Source: an uncultured Christensenella sp. (GTDB taxonomy: Bacteria; Bacillota; Clostridia; Christensenellales; Pumilibacteraceae). From it: a stretch of 64,000 nt of DNA. The number at the start of each line of letters is the position of its first letter. Position 1 is the stretch's first letter. Under the pieces are notes generated by a model. It was given only the letters and a program-made list of their open reading frames with translations, was not told the DNA's origin and ran no database searches. The stretch is taken from the NCBI GenBank assembly GCA_910585055.1, contig CAJUBY010000001.1, positions 81,444 to 145,443 of the forward strand, in the 5' to 3' direction. The position numbers and the translations under genes are program-made. Positions 46,606 to 55,977 of this stretch are shown here, piece by piece.

Positions 46606-46707
46606 GACAGAAAAACCGTATTCGAAAGATCAAATGAGTGTTTCCGACCTATAATTTGGGTCGATTGTGTAAGAAAAGTAAAAAATTATAAAATATTTGG
46701 AAAACGG

Positions 46708-46736
46708 TTGACATATATTGCACATAGTGATACTAT
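46708..46736 (+). promoter_or_regulatory. Promoter of the 4-TM protein gene
   Basis: TTGACA, 17-bp spacer, TACTAT, 33 bp before the start codon at 46770. Confidence 0.75.
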
Positions 46737-46769
46737 TAAACATATAACTTATTCCATTGGAGGTAAAAT

Positions 46770-47246
46770 ATGGAAGAAAAGCAAAAAAAGATGTTAGGCT
46801 ACATATTTGCCGGCATCATCGTCGTCGGGCTTGTGCTCGCAATCGTCGGTATGTTCCTCGGTGCGGTAACTGCCGAAGTTATGAACAAGTCCGAATCCAT
46901 AGGTCTTTTCGACGAAGGGTGGGATTTGGTATCCGAAGTTGCGTCTCCGACGTTCGCGATCATAGCTTTTATCGTCACTATCGTCGGCGGTGTGGTTCTT
47001 GTTGTTAATTCTGTGCTTAAAATACTCGGCAAAGAAGTTAAATTTCTCGGTCTCATCGGCGGTGCGTTGACCCTTATCGGCGCTATCCTTATCCTTGTTG
47101 CCGGTCTTATGCTTGCCGGAGATATGAATGAGGCTACCCCGGCCATTGATCCGTATTCCGCCGGCATCGGTATTTGGCTCGGCTTTATCGGCGGCTTGCT
47201 TGCAGGCGCTGCGGGTATCGTCGGATCGCTCAAGGCGTTCAACTAA
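46770..47246 (+). CDS. Four-helix integral membrane protein of unknown function
   Basis: 158 residues with four predicted transmembrane helices, about residues 9-32 (LGYIFAGIIVVGLVLAIVGM), 62-85, 92-115 and 130-152. Short polar loops join them, and the acidic loop between helices 1 and 2 (ESIGLFDEGWDLVSE) should face outside. RBS TTGGAGG. It has its own promoter and terminator. I do not recognise the family and see no catalytic motif. Confidence 0.8.
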   Translation: MEEKQKKMLGYIFAGIIVVGLVLAIVGMFLGAVTAEVMNKSESIGLFDEGWDLVSEVASPTFAIIAFIVTIVGGVVLVVNSVLKILGKEVKFLGLIGGALTLIGAILILVAGLMLAGDMNEATPAIDPYSAGIGIWLGFIGGLLAGAAGIVGSLKAFN

Positions 47247-47307
47247 TAAACAATTAAAACAGTAAAACAAAAATTCGGACGCGAGCGGTGTGTTTCAAAG
47301 AGATTAA

Positions 47308-47338
47308 AGCAAGGACGATAATCAGTCCTTGCTTTTTT
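47308..47338 (+). terminator. Terminator after the 4-TM gene
   Basis: AGCAAGGAC pairs with GTCCTTGCT around an 8-nt loop, followed by a T-tract. The 3' arm abuts the promoter region of the next gene. Confidence 0.88.
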
Positions 47339-47350
47339 GTACGGATATTA

Positions 47351-47380
47351 TATAATGACTGTACGATAAACAGTAATTTA
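47351..47380 (+). promoter_or_regulatory. -10 box and shared start-site motif of the GNAT gene
   Basis: TATAAT at 47351-47356 is followed at 47360-47380 by a 21-bp sequence beginning TGTACGATAAACAG. That sequence recurs exactly at 62987-63007, also just downstream of a TATAAT. The -35 region overlaps the preceding terminator and is weak. Confidence 0.5.
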
Positions 47381-47396
47381 ACGGAGAACAATAAAT

Positions 47397-48155
47397 ATGG
47401 AATACATAAAACTCACACTTGAAAATTTAGAAACAGAGCATATTTGTTGTGCCATCTCTAACAATAAGGACATACAAGTTGCAAGCAAGAAAGCGTGGCT
47501 AAAAGAAAGAATAAAGGACGGCTTGGTATTTTTGAAATCCGTTGAACGCGGCAAATGCTTTATTGAATACATACCTGCCGAAAATGCTTGGTGTCCTATC
47601 GAAGCGAACAGCTATATGCACATAAATTGCTTTTGGGTATCGGGCTCGTTTAAAGGACACGGCTATGCAAACGATTTATTAAATGCTTGTGTAGCCGATG
47701 CAAAAGCGCAAGGCAAACACGGAATTACCGTTATATCTTCGCCGAAAAAGATGCCGTTTTTGTCAGATCCGAAATATCTTGCTTATAAAGGGTTTAAGGT
47801 TGCGGATAAAGCAAATCCAAACTTTACTTTAATGTATTTATCTTTCGACGAAAATGCGCCCGTTCCGAAATTCAAAGAACAAGCAAAACAGCCGCGTATA
47901 GATAAACAAGGTTTTGTTGTGTATTATACGTACGGTTGTCCGTTTACGGCTAAATACGTTCCGCTTGTTCAGCAAACGGCAAAGGACAAAGGCATTCCGT
48001 TTGAAAGCGTATTGATAGACAGCAAGGAAAAAGCGCAAAACGCGCCTATGGCGTGGACGAATTACGCCGTATTTTATAACGGACAATATATATCAAACGA
48101 AATCCTAAACGAGAAGAAGTTTCTTGACCTTGTTGAGCGTTACGACAAACAGTAA
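47397..48155 (+). CDS. GNAT acetyltransferase with C-terminal YoaP thioredoxin-like domain
   Basis: 252 residues. The N-terminal GNAT domain (about 1-150) includes the acetyl-CoA-binding loop region (WVSGSFKGHGYANDLLNACV). The C-terminal YoaP-like domain (about 160-250) has a thioredoxin-type start, VVYYTYGCPFTAKY, with a single Cys at the active position. This two-domain arrangement is a known family in Bacillota; the substrate is not established. The RBS is weak (ACGGAG). Codon use is more AT-rich than that of neighbours to the left, suggesting later acquisition. Confidence 0.88.
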   Translation: MEYIKLTLENLETEHICCAISNNKDIQVASKKAWLKERIKDGLVFLKSVERGKCFIEYIPAENAWCPIEANSYMHINCFWVSGSFKGHGYANDLLNACVADAKAQGKHGITVISSPKKMPFLSDPKYLAYKGFKVADKANPNFTLMYLSFDENAPVPKFKEQAKQPRIDKQGFVVYYTYGCPFTAKYVPLVQQTAKDKGIPFESVLIDSKEKAQNAPMAWTNYAVFYNGQYISNEILNEKKFLDLVERYDKQ

Positions 48156-48280
48156 TATAAGTTTCAATTTGACGTGCAGCGTCGGTTAGGCGCTTCGGCA
48201 ATAAAGAAGCACGGTTGCGTCGAAACGCCACTAAATTTCTATTTAGCGGAGGGGGGAGGGGTAAACAGCTTTGTAATTGG
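48156..48280. other. Intergenic stretch after the GNAT gene
   Basis: Contains a small hairpin, CTAAAT/ATTTAG (48220-48236), followed by a G-rich run GGAGGGGGGAGGGG (48248-48261). I see no gene. Confidence 0.4.
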
Positions 48281-48309
48281 TTGCAATGCTATTATAAATA
48301 TGTTATACT
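48281..48309 (+). promoter_or_regulatory. Promoter of the Flg_new lipoprotein gene
   Basis: TTGCAA, 17-bp spacer, TATACT. The leader is about 145 nt and contains a GAGAAA/TTTCTC hairpin (48400-48426) shortly before the RBS. Confidence 0.55.
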
Positions 48310-48461
48310 GATTACGCTGCACATTTTGATACTATATTTGATAATATCATTTGGTAAAAACATACATTCACCTAAATATATGAAAAATATGTAGCAACAT
48401 CGAGAAATGCGTTTTTGTGTGTTTCTCAATAGAATACGCTTTTTTGCTTGGAGGTAATACC

Positions 48462-49553
48462 ATGAAAAAGAAGTTTCTCATCACAATTTTGTCGCTTGTG
48501 TGCGTACTTGGGTGTGCCTTTGCTCTCGCAGCTTGCGGTGGCAGCGGAGAGCAAGGCGGTTCGCAGGGCGGACAGCATGGTGTTTCGTATGGAACGGCAA
48601 CCGTAAATTACCATTATGAATACAACGTGGTGCTCGAGCATTATATGCAGGAAAAGTATTCTGTGCAGATAGGTATGGAGTATGAGCTTTCCGAGCTTTA
48701 CACGCCGCCTATGAAAGCGGGCTACCGCTTTTTGGGCTGGACGATGGAACAAGGAGGCGTAGGCGATATTGTAGGAACGCCATTTATAATTGTGGGTGCG
48801 GGCTTCGGCGGAACGGTTTATGATCTCTATGCAAAATACGAAGAGATTAACTTTAATGTCGTCTATCACCTTGACGGCGGTACGAACCATGCCGACAACC
48901 CTACGTCGCTTACGGGCAAACAAACGCTGAAAAATCCGACCAAGGAAAAACACAATTTCTTGGGTTGGTATCTAGACCCCGAATTTAACGGATATACTAC
49001 GTCCGTTTTTATGACGGACGATCAAACGACGACTATAGATCTTTATGCGAAGTGGCAGCGCGTTTACGAAATCAACTATGTTTCCGATCAACCCAATGTG
49101 ATGGTCAAGGGAGATCAAAGCTACTACCATTATACGAGATATACCGAAGATGACTCGGAACTACACATTACATTAGAGCCGGAATATTTTGAGAATTATT
49201 TGTTCCTGGGCTGGGAGATAGAAGAGAGCGGCGAGCTTGTGGAATGCGCCGAAATCACCGTTAACCCGAAAGAAGAGAAACGTGATATTACTTACACTGC
49301 GCATTATTTGGTGGCTTCCAACCCAAGAAATACACCGGGACTGAAAACGCTCGTTTCTTACGGCAAGCATAATTTTTATGCGGGAGAGGAAGTGACGCGC
49401 ATTGTCGTTGAGGATATGTACGGTAGCAAGGAACACGAAAAGACGTTTGACGTAACGGTTTATTACAGTAGTGAAGAACCGCCCGAAGTGTTAATCCGAG
49501 ATGGCGTTAAACTCACGCTCATTTACGACCCCGAGGCGGTGGAAAATGCGTGA
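48462..49553 (+). CDS. Lipoprotein with Listeria-Bacteroides (Flg_new) repeats
   Basis: 363 residues. Lipobox LAAC gives Cys25, then a Gly/Gln-rich linker and at least two to three Flg_new-type repeats: one with AGYRFLGWTMEQ ending DLYAKYEE (to about residue 130), one with NFLGWYLDPEF ending DLYAKW (to about 205), and a more divergent one with FLGWEIEES. A C-terminal beta domain follows (about 290-363). The ATG at 48462 follows TTGGAGG; an upstream frame start at 48417 has no RBS. It is likely a cell-surface protein. It lacks the LRR array found in the larger relatives at the left of the window. Confidence 0.88.
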   Translation: MKKKFLITILSLVCVLGCAFALAACGGSGEQGGSQGGQHGVSYGTATVNYHYEYNVVLEHYMQEKYSVQIGMEYELSELYTPPMKAGYRFLGWTMEQGGVGDIVGTPFIIVGAGFGGTVYDLYAKYEEINFNVVYHLDGGTNHADNPTSLTGKQTLKNPTKEKHNFLGWYLDPEFNGYTTSVFMTDDQTTTIDLYAKWQRVYEINYVSDQPNVMVKGDQSYYHYTRYTEDDSELHITLEPEYFENYLFLGWEIEESGELVECAEITVNPKEEKRDITYTAHYLVASNPRNTPGLKTLVSYGKHNFYAGEEVTRIVVEDMYGSKEHEKTFDVTVYYSSEEPPEVLIRDGVKLTLIYDPEAVENA

Positions 49554-49688
49554 TAAAATCAATTAAAACAAGTACCGGTTGCAGGGATAAGACTGACAGG
49601 GGGAAAGTTTTCGAACAGTGCTTACACTCGCAATGACAAGTAGTCTTATAAATTTCAATTTGTCGTTATAAATGTTAAAAAGAAAAAT

Positions 49689-49734
49689 ACAGCGCACTAT
49701 ACTTCGAAAGCGAAGATAGTGCGCTGTTTCTTTG
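49689..49734 (+). terminator. Terminator after the Flg_new lipoprotein gene
   Basis: ACAGCGCACTAT pairs with ATAGTGCGCTGT, with an inner CTTCG/CGAAG stem, then TTTCTTT. The A-rich 5' side could let it work on the opposite strand too. Confidence 0.85.
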
Positions 49735-49981
49735 CTCACAAGGCAATTCCTATAACAGATACCGTTAAGTGTCCGTTTTTTGTTGTACATATTTTTGTGC
49801 AGCCGTTTACGGCAATTTGCCGTGTTTACCGTTATGATTTGAGTATTTGTCGGAAGTTTTAATCGGTTGCGATGACTTCGGTCTCGAATGATATAAATAA
49901 ATCTAAAAATAGTGTTGTTCGGAATTCTCGATACGGAGCAGTTCGGAATATCGGTGTTTGCCCTGAGTTACGCATAAAACG
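49735..49981. other. Intergenic stretch between convergent genes
   Basis: Downstream of both flanking genes. A direct repeat TTCGGAAT occurs at 49919-49926 and 49943-49950. No gene is seen. Confidence 0.4.
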
Positions 49982-51595
49982 TTACCGGGCGTCGTGTTCC
50001 GCCGGCATATCGATAGGAAGTATGTAATCTTTTATTTGATCGCAGAACTCGGCAGGATCGACTTTTTCGGCTGTAACGGTAAGTATGTCTCCCGTAAGTA
50101 AAGCTGTTTCTCCGTCGGGAACGATCTGCGTGCCGCCGCGGTCGAGCGAAACGACCATGGAATTGTACAGCCAAAGCACATCGCGTATACGTTTGTTTAC
50201 CGCAATGCTCGAGTTTGTTACAGCGCCGCGTACGGTTATGTTTTTCGCCCCGTCGGAGTCAAACGCGGTCTTGCGCAGGTTTTCCATCATGCGTTCGTAC
50301 AGCGGCTGTGTGCGTAAAACACCCGATGCCGCCGTAGCCAGAGCAACGGCTATCGCGCACGGCAGAAGATTCGCAAAGCTTGCCGTCAGTTCTATCGACA
50401 AAGCGATAGCGCTTATCGGTGCGCGTGTCGACGAGGCATAAAAAGCCGATATGCTTATCATAACGATATTGGGCAAATATTTTGCGTCCATGCCGCACAG
50501 GGCGCAGACCTTGGCGGCAAGCATTCCGGTAAGTCCGCCTAAAGCTATCATCGGCAGAAACAGTCCGCCGGTCGCGCCGCTGCCGCTTGCCGCGGCTGTC
50601 ATGATAAATCGGACGGCAAAAAGAGTAAACAGCAGCCACACGGCGGTGTTTTCCGTGACGGATCCTATAACGTCCTCGCCGGAACCTGTCGAGTGCGCAA
50701 GCAATATGCCGATAACTGCGGCGGAGACAAAAACGGGCAGTAATCGGAGCAGGCTGTTTTTTATTTTACCGAAAAGTTTTCCGAATGCGAACACCGCTTG
50801 ATTGAACGCCGCGCCCAGCAAGCCGCACGTTATACCGACGGCGGCAGCCGCAGTACATGCGCACACCAGCGCGTGCATATCGGAATATTGTGCCTGAGTC
50901 AAAAAATGCAATACCGCGCCGCCTGCATGTACGCCTACGGCGGCTAAAAACGGACTGTGCGACAAGCCCCAAAATAAAAGCTGGGAGGTGAGTACCGCCG
51001 GGACCACCGCCGAAAACGCGGCGAGAAGGATACCCGGCGAAAACCGTCTGTGCGTTTCTTCAAGAGCAAAAGCAACACCTGTCAGCGGCGCGTTGAATGC
51101 TACGGCAAGTCCCGCGCTTGCGCCGCCCGTTATAAGATAGCGTCGGAGTTCGGACGGCTGTTTTGCCGATTTGCCTACGAAATCTCCGATCAGTCCGCCG
51201 ACTCCTATAGATGGACCTTCGCTACCCAGCGGCATTCCGCACAAAAACGATAATAAACTTCCTACGATAAGCGCAGCGGCGTTACGCAGCGGTTTGACGC
51301 GCAGCATTCCGCGCGCGCAGCATTGCGATAGGGGAATGCCGCTGCCCTTTGACATAGGATACAGCATTTGCACTGTCGCTGCCGTAAGACAGCATAAAAG
51401 CGCAAGCGTGACAATGCAGATAACGTTTAGCAGCGTATGTTCCGCCGTACCGTAAACGCCTGCCGAAAAGGCGCTCACGATTTTGGCGCATACCAAAAAC
51501 AAGGCGATCGCGCCGCCGCAGAATACGCCTGTAAGACAACCGAATAAAAACGGTTTTAATTCGCGCACGATATTGTGTTTGTTAAAATTTTTCAT
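49982..51595 (-). CDS. CLC-family chloride channel/antiporter with TrkA-C domain
   Basis: 537 residues. The CLC membrane domain has the conserved GSGIP (84-88), GSEGPSIG with gating Glu126, and GGLFLPMIALGGLTG, which together form the anion pathway. The presence of the gating Glu suggests possible H+/Cl- exchange. Residues ~450-535 form a cytoplasmic TrkA-C/RCK-C-like domain (DRGGTQIVPDGETALLTGDI), a regulatory module in some CLC proteins. It begins 6 bp after the preceding gene, so it is the last gene of the minus-strand envelope operon. The RBS is weak. Confidence 0.95.
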   Translation of the reverse strand: MKNFNKHNIVRELKPFLFGCLTGVFCGGAIALFLVCAKIVSAFSAGVYGTAEHTLLNVICIVTLALLCCLTAATVQMLYPMSKGSGIPLSQCCARGMLRVKPLRNAAALIVGSLLSFLCGMPLGSEGPSIGVGGLIGDFVGKSAKQPSELRRYLITGGASAGLAVAFNAPLTGVAFALEETHRRFSPGILLAAFSAVVPAVLTSQLLFWGLSHSPFLAAVGVHAGGAVLHFLTQAQYSDMHALVCACTAAAAVGITCGLLGAAFNQAVFAFGKLFGKIKNSLLRLLPVFVSAAVIGILLAHSTGSGEDVIGSVTENTAVWLLFTLFAVRFIMTAAASGSGATGGLFLPMIALGGLTGMLAAKVCALCGMDAKYLPNIVMISISAFYASSTRAPISAIALSIELTASFANLLPCAIAVALATAASGVLRTQPLYERMMENLRKTAFDSDGAKNITVRGAVTNSSIAVNKRIRDVLWLYNSMVVSLDRGGTQIVPDGETALLTGDILTVTAEKVDPAEFCDQIKDYILPIDMPAEHDAR

Positions 51596-51601
51596 AACTT
51601 T

Positions 51602-52213
51602 TTAATCGGGGCTTGCCGAACGTTTCGTAGCTTTGCCGCCCGATTTCTTTGTTTTTCCCGATCTTGTATTTTGCGGAACTTCGGCGTCGTCGGTATTATC
51701 GGATCTTATGCCGCTGTCGGACCGCCGCGCCGTGTTGCGCGCTTTTGTCACGGTCTGCATGTTTGCCGTATATGTACAGCCGTGCTGTTCGCTGCCGTCG
51801 GTTGCGTCTGCGGATCGCACGGGATCGGGCGTGTTTTGCCGTTTCTTGCCGCGCGTAACATATGTCTGCGACTGCGCGGAAGGAAAGCCGAGCGGAACGG
51901 TCGGGACTTCGTCCAGATATTCGGGCACGGCGCGTTTTTCGGTGTTTTTCGAGTCGGAACGTTCTTTTTTAAAGTTCGATCCGCCGCCGTCTGCGACGTT
52001 TGTTTTCGACGCTTTTTTATTTTTACGTTTCTTCCGTACGGTTTTGTTTTCGCGGAATAAAAATACGCGGAAATTTTTGCTTACGCACAGCAGGACCAAT
52101 ACGGCTGTAAGTAGGGCGGTCAGCATTACAAACACGACCAAAGCTATAGTAAGAGAAAACTCGCCGGCTGTAAATGCCGTGCGGATCACGGCAGATGATT
52201 CGTCAAAGTACAC
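51602..52213 (-). CDS. Membrane-anchored basic, disordered protein of unknown function
   Basis: 203 residues, unrecognised. One transmembrane helix (about residues 20-43, FSLTIALVVFVMLTALLTAV) is followed by a very basic stretch (RKKRKNKKASK) and a long low-complexity tail rich in Ser, Lys, Asp and Thr. The start codon is GTG and overlaps the end of the sulfatase gene by 11 bp; GGAG lies 12 nt upstream. An opposing frame of similar length exists on the other strand, but overlap with the operon and the helix favour this one. The basic region after the helix predicts a cytoplasmic tail. Confidence 0.65.
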   Translation of the reverse strand: MYFDESSAVIRTAFTAGEFSLTIALVVFVMLTALLTAVLVLLCVSKNFRVFLFRENKTVRKKRKNKKASKTNVADGGGSNFKKERSDSKNTEKRAVPEYLDEVPTVPLGFPSAQSQTYVTRGKKRQNTPDPVRSADATDGSEQHGCTYTANMQTVTKARNTARRSDSGIRSDNTDDAEVPQNTRSGKTKKSGGKATKRSASPD

Positions 52214-54314
52214 TGTCGGTCAAAGCTCCACGGTGATTTTTGCCGTTGATATCGACAGGCTCGTTTATCTGTTTTAAAAGCGTGTAGAACTCGGACGCTT
52301 TATTGCCTTTAAAGTAGTCTGCTGCGAATATACGGTTTACGTGCGATATTTTTTCGAGAAGTTCGGTCGCGTTCTTTTTTATCCCGTCGATATAGTTTGC
52401 GTCGATATCCGGCGATTTATAAATGATATTGCTTAAGCTGTTGAAATAAATTTTATCGGTCATGAATTTGTCGTAAGCACGCGAATACAGAATGGATTGT
52501 TTTTCGCTGTATGCGCTTACGCCGTATGTCAGGTTGGAAAACACCGATATCCCCAAAAGATCGAGTATAGTCGGATAAATGTCCAGCACGCAAGTGAATT
52601 TGTTTATAACGGGATTACCCAAATTGAGATTTCCGGCTTTTATCATTACCGGTACGCGGTACAGTTCGAGGTAATTAGCGGAATCTGTGGAATAAATATT
52701 TTTTACGTAGTTGCTTACGCCTTGGTAATATGCATTGTGGTCGCCGAACAGCGTTATTATCGTATTATCGGCAAGCCCGTTGGCGTCGAGATAATCGAGC
52801 ATTATCCCTATGGCTTTGTCCGTATCCATTCCCGCGGCGCAGTAGTAACGCAGAGCGTTGGCGTCGTCTTCGTCTTCCGCATACGGAAGTATCCCCAAAC
52901 TGTCCAGCTTATCGTAATAAGGCCGGAGATTGTCGCGTTTTGCGTATTGACCGTGCTGCGTTATCGTCGTTATATACGTGTTGAACCTGCGATCGGTGGG
53001 GAACATTTGCTGTTTGCATGTCTCGAACATCACCGAATCGAGATTGCGTTCGCCAACGCCGCCGCCGTCTTCGGTATGCTCGTAAATATCTTCCGCCGCC
53101 GTAAAACTTTTAAACCCGAGCGCATTGGTGTGGTGCTCGTTGCGGTTGTAAAAAGTTTTATATCCGTTATGGAAAGAATTGCTTTCTACGCCGTACAGAT
53201 TTTTAAGGATATTGGGAATAGAATACGGCATGGTATTCGTGGGATAAGCGTAGTTTATATATTGGTACAGCGGATAATTGCCTATTATGGTTTCGTTTTC
53301 GGAAATATCGGTTTTGTTAAGCGAGTACGAATTGTTGAATACGGTAGTGGACGTGCTTTCGTAAAATCTGTAAAGATTGGGGAAAAGTTCGCGCAAGTGC
53401 GTTTTTATCTGTGCCGCGCTGTCGGAAAATTTGTTTGCGATCGGACATGCGTAGCCGTTCGGATACCGTTCTTCGTCGTAAAGAAAAGTGAACCATTCGA
53501 AGCTTTCGCATAAGACGGTAACAACATTGAATCCCGTCGCTCTGCCGGTCAGGGGAGTGGATTCGGTCTGATGTTTGTAAATAAAATCGTGCAGTTCGTC
53601 GGTATCTCCGATGTCTATATCCGAAAACCAAAAGCCGCGAATCATTTCATTGTAAAAATTACCGACTATGCCTTTGTTGGAGTACGTTCCGGTTTCCGGT
53701 TGATAAAGCTTATAACTGAGATCGTTGGAGTCGAACCGGTAATTGCCGAAGTACGACAAAAGAACGTTGCCGCTCAATACCGCCAAAACCAGCGCGGTGC
53801 TAGTTATTCGAGCGGACCGTGTGACATTGGGTTTGGGCATACGCCGAGTGAACATAAAACCGAGCGTCGCATATAGCGCAAGCACAACGGCGCTCACAAA
53901 AATATAAGTAAAACTTAACGGCAGGCTTTCCACGATACGCATGGCATCCGAATGCAGATTAAGCATGGCGAAATCGAATACCGTTCCGCCCGTACTGTCG
54001 TATACCATTATAAATATAAGATCGAGAATAAAATTGACGGAAAGTGCCGTCAGAAACAGGACGTATCTCGATCTGTGTCCGGGCAGATATTGAGATATAA
54101 GACATGCAAGCGCCAAAAAAGTCAGATACAGCCACGGATCGGTCATGTAAAATTTGCCGGCGGTCACCGCTACGCCTGTCAGCTCTATAAGCACGGAAGC
54201 CAGAATATAAGCGCACATCAAATAATTGACTTTCGAAAACTGCAAAAGCGTTTTGCCGAAAGACTTTAGTTTGATTTTCGATCTCTGTGCGAAAGCCGCT
54301 AATTTCCCGTTCAT
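52203..54314 (-). CDS. LtaS-like membrane sulfatase (lipoteichoic acid synthase family)
   Basis: 703 residues. Five hydrophobic helices fill residues ~30-190, then an extracellular sulfatase/alkaline-phosphatase-fold domain. Metal and catalytic residues fall where LtaS has them: Glu270 in VLCESFEW, Thr335 in LNKTDISEN, and Asp525-His526 in LFGDHNAYY. The family transfers glycerol phosphate from phosphatidylglycerol or modifies other surface polymers. LtaS itself and phosphoethanolamine-type relatives cannot be separated by eye. It begins 1 bp after the preceding membrane protein gene. Confidence 0.9.
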   Translation of the reverse strand: MNGKLAAFAQRSKIKLKSFGKTLLQFSKVNYLMCAYILASVLIELTGVAVTAGKFYMTDPWLYLTFLALACLISQYLPGHRSRYVLFLTALSVNFILDLIFIMVYDSTGGTVFDFAMLNLHSDAMRIVESLPLSFTYIFVSAVVLALYATLGFMFTRRMPKPNVTRSARITSTALVLAVLSGNVLLSYFGNYRFDSNDLSYKLYQPETGTYSNKGIVGNFYNEMIRGFWFSDIDIGDTDELHDFIYKHQTESTPLTGRATGFNVVTVLCESFEWFTFLYDEERYPNGYACPIANKFSDSAAQIKTHLRELFPNLYRFYESTSTTVFNNSYSLNKTDISENETIIGNYPLYQYINYAYPTNTMPYSIPNILKNLYGVESNSFHNGYKTFYNRNEHHTNALGFKSFTAAEDIYEHTEDGGGVGERNLDSVMFETCKQQMFPTDRRFNTYITTITQHGQYAKRDNLRPYYDKLDSLGILPYAEDEDDANALRYYCAAGMDTDKAIGIMLDYLDANGLADNTIITLFGDHNAYYQGVSNYVKNIYSTDSANYLELYRVPVMIKAGNLNLGNPVINKFTCVLDIYPTILDLLGISVFSNLTYGVSAYSEKQSILYSRAYDKFMTDKIYFNSLSNIIYKSPDIDANYIDGIKKNATELLEKISHVNRIFAADYFKGNKASEFYTLLKQINEPVDINGKNHRGALTDSVL

Positions 54315-54315
54315 G

Positions 54316-55119
54316 TCACAACACCATAATAATGACGCATGTCCAATACGTCAAATGAAAACTTCTGTTCGTCAGCTCGTATACCGTCGAATAAACATAT
54401 GTCAGAAGATAATATATCCACGGATACCGGTTGAATGTCGTTCCGACTTCCAGTGCAAATTCGGTCAGACCGAATACCGTTACCAGAAACACCGCCGCCC
54501 AAGGGAAAGCGTACCGCGTAGGTACGAGAATATTCATGGCTCTGCCGAATATCTCGGCGGCGATAAGCCCCAGCCATAAATGCAGCGCATAATAAACGTA
54601 TACGGAGATGTTGGTGAGCGCTTGTGCCATTGTAACGCCGGAACCCATTTCGATCTGTATTTTTACTTTAAAGTCGAATCCCGCGCTTATAAAAAACACT
54701 ACGGCGGCGCTCAGCGCTATTATGCTCAATGCGCGCGGTACGTCGATCTGCGGAGAACGTCGCGGCAAAAATATGCGTTCGCCGCATTTGCGTTTTAAAA
54801 ACAGACCGAGTAGTACAACGAACACCGTAAATATAACGGCGACCGTCGAGTAATAGAGTATAACGGAAAGCGTTCCGTAATAGACTTTTGCGAAAAGCGG
54901 CTTAAAAAGCCATATCAGCCGCGACAAAAACAAGACCGAAAGTGTTACGCCGCAGGCGCCCAGTAACATAAACGCGCGCCGTTTCTCGCTCGGCAAAACC
55001 GACCGTACCGCTGTGCATAAGTTTGTATACCGCGGTACGTCTTCTGCATGACCGGATTCGGTATTGACGCCCCGGATGCAGTCCGTATTATCGATAATGT
55101 CGTGCGATTGTCGGTTCAT
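54316..55119 (-). CDS. Multi-pass membrane protein of unknown function
   Basis: 267 residues with about six transmembrane helices after a polar N-terminus: roughly 45-70, 80-105, 125-145, 155-180 and 190-240. It is unrecognised. I use the ATG at 55119, 7 bp after the kinase stop; a GTG at 55134, overlapping the kinase by 8 bp, is the alternative. It abuts the LtaS-like gene by 1 bp, so it may support export or anchoring of the polymer that enzyme makes. That is inference from position. Confidence 0.75.
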   Translation of the reverse strand: MNRQSHDIIDNTDCIRGVNTESGHAEDVPRYTNLCTAVRSVLPSEKRRAFMLLGACGVTLSVLFLSRLIWLFKPLFAKVYYGTLSVILYYSTVAVIFTVFVVLLGLFLKRKCGERIFLPRRSPQIDVPRALSIIALSAAVVFFISAGFDFKVKIQIEMGSGVTMAQALTNISVYVYYALHLWLGLIAAEIFGRAMNILVPTRYAFPWAAVFLVTVFGLTEFALEVGTTFNRYPWIYYLLTYVYSTVYELTNRSFHLTYWTCVIIMVL

Positions 55120-55126
55120 GATAATA

Positions 55127-55714
55127 TTAAACACATTCCAGTACGGCGAGCACGTCGTGCATGGATTTTAAATACTCCGCTTCCGACGAGTTGTAGAATA
55201 ACAGAAGATCGTCTTTTACGGACGGATCGTCAAGATGAGACGGAACGGAAAAGTCGACCGAACGGATGTCCTCGTCCCAGTGCTTTATCTTGTATACGTC
55301 GCGGTCGGAATTGCGGCGCAGCATACGCTCGCGGCATACTTCGGGCGTTGTTACGACCCATATGATCGTAAGCTTTGCTCCGAGCGTCTTCAGTTTTTCT
55401 CGCAGTGCGGCAATGTATCCGGCGTCGCGTATTTCTCTCGTGAACGGCGCATTTATCAATACCGTATCGTCGTATGCCAACGCTTCCATGCCCAGGTCGA
55501 GGATCACCTGATATTCGTAATCGCGGATCTGTTCCTCAAAAAAATCGGAACTGCGATCGTAAGGCTTTTTTGCCACGCGGAAAATCTGTTTGGACAGCGG
55601 AATAAGCGTATCCTTATCCAAATAAACGACGTGCTCGAGATTTGCGGCAAGCTGTTTGGATATAAACGTCTTGCCGCATGCCGGCGGCGACGTTACGAAA
55701 ATCATTCGTTTCAT
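55127..55714 (-). CDS. P-loop kinase-like ATP-binding protein (AAA_33 type)
   Basis: 195 residues. Walker A SPPACGKTF is at about residues 7-15, a strand-Asp follows (VVYLDKDTLIP), and the lid arginines are in CRERMLRRNSDRD. This layout is that of small-molecule kinases of the AAA_33/zeta-like group, which phosphorylate sugars, nucleosides or peptides; the substrate is unknown. The ATG at 55714 follows AAAGGACAACA; an upstream extension lacks an RBS. It is the first gene of the five-gene minus-strand operon, with a consensus promoter 116 bp upstream. Confidence 0.82.
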   Translation of the reverse strand: MKRMIFVTSPPACGKTFISKQLAANLEHVVYLDKDTLIPLSKQIFRVAKKPYDRSSDFFEEQIRDYEYQVILDLGMEALAYDDTVLINAPFTREIRDAGYIAALREKLKTLGAKLTIIWVVTTPEVCRERMLRRNSDRDVYKIKHWDEDIRSVDFSVPSHLDDPSVKDDLLLFYNSSEAEYLKSMHDVLAVLECV

Positions 55715-55829
55715 TGTTGTCCTTTCGTTCGTCGGCACGTAAAAGTTTTGACCTGCTTGCAAAAGTAAAACATTTCCGGGCGACGGTTTATCTTGGCGGA
55801 TATGTTCCGCATGATGTATAATATGGTTT

Positions 55830-55858
55830 ATTTTATCAAATCCGCAAATAGCTGTCAA
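55830..55858 (-). promoter_or_regulatory. Promoter of the minus-strand envelope operon
   Basis: Reading leftward: TTGACA (55853-55858), 17-bp spacer, TAAAAT (55830-55835). Confidence 0.82.
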
Positions 55859-55923
55859 GTGTTATTGCCTCTGCTTATTACAAGCTGCGGTCACGGTATA
55901 TTAAATTCGCGCAATAATAATAG

Positions 55924-55946
55924 ATCCGCGGCATAAAACCGCGGAC
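55924..55946 (-). terminator. Terminator after the aspartyl-tRNA synthetase gene
   Basis: GTCCGCGG and CCGCGGAT pair around a 7-nt loop; TCTATTATTATT follows on the minus strand. The U-tract is interrupted, so strength is uncertain. Confidence 0.55.
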
Positions 55947-55977
55947 CTCCGTTTTCATATATCTTACAGTATCGGGT

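Noticed and set aside
51633..52277. 214-codon plus-strand frame opposite the basic membrane protein
   Set aside because: No RBS, and it would run into the opposing sulfatase gene; the minus frame overlaps its operon neighbours and has a proper membrane helix.
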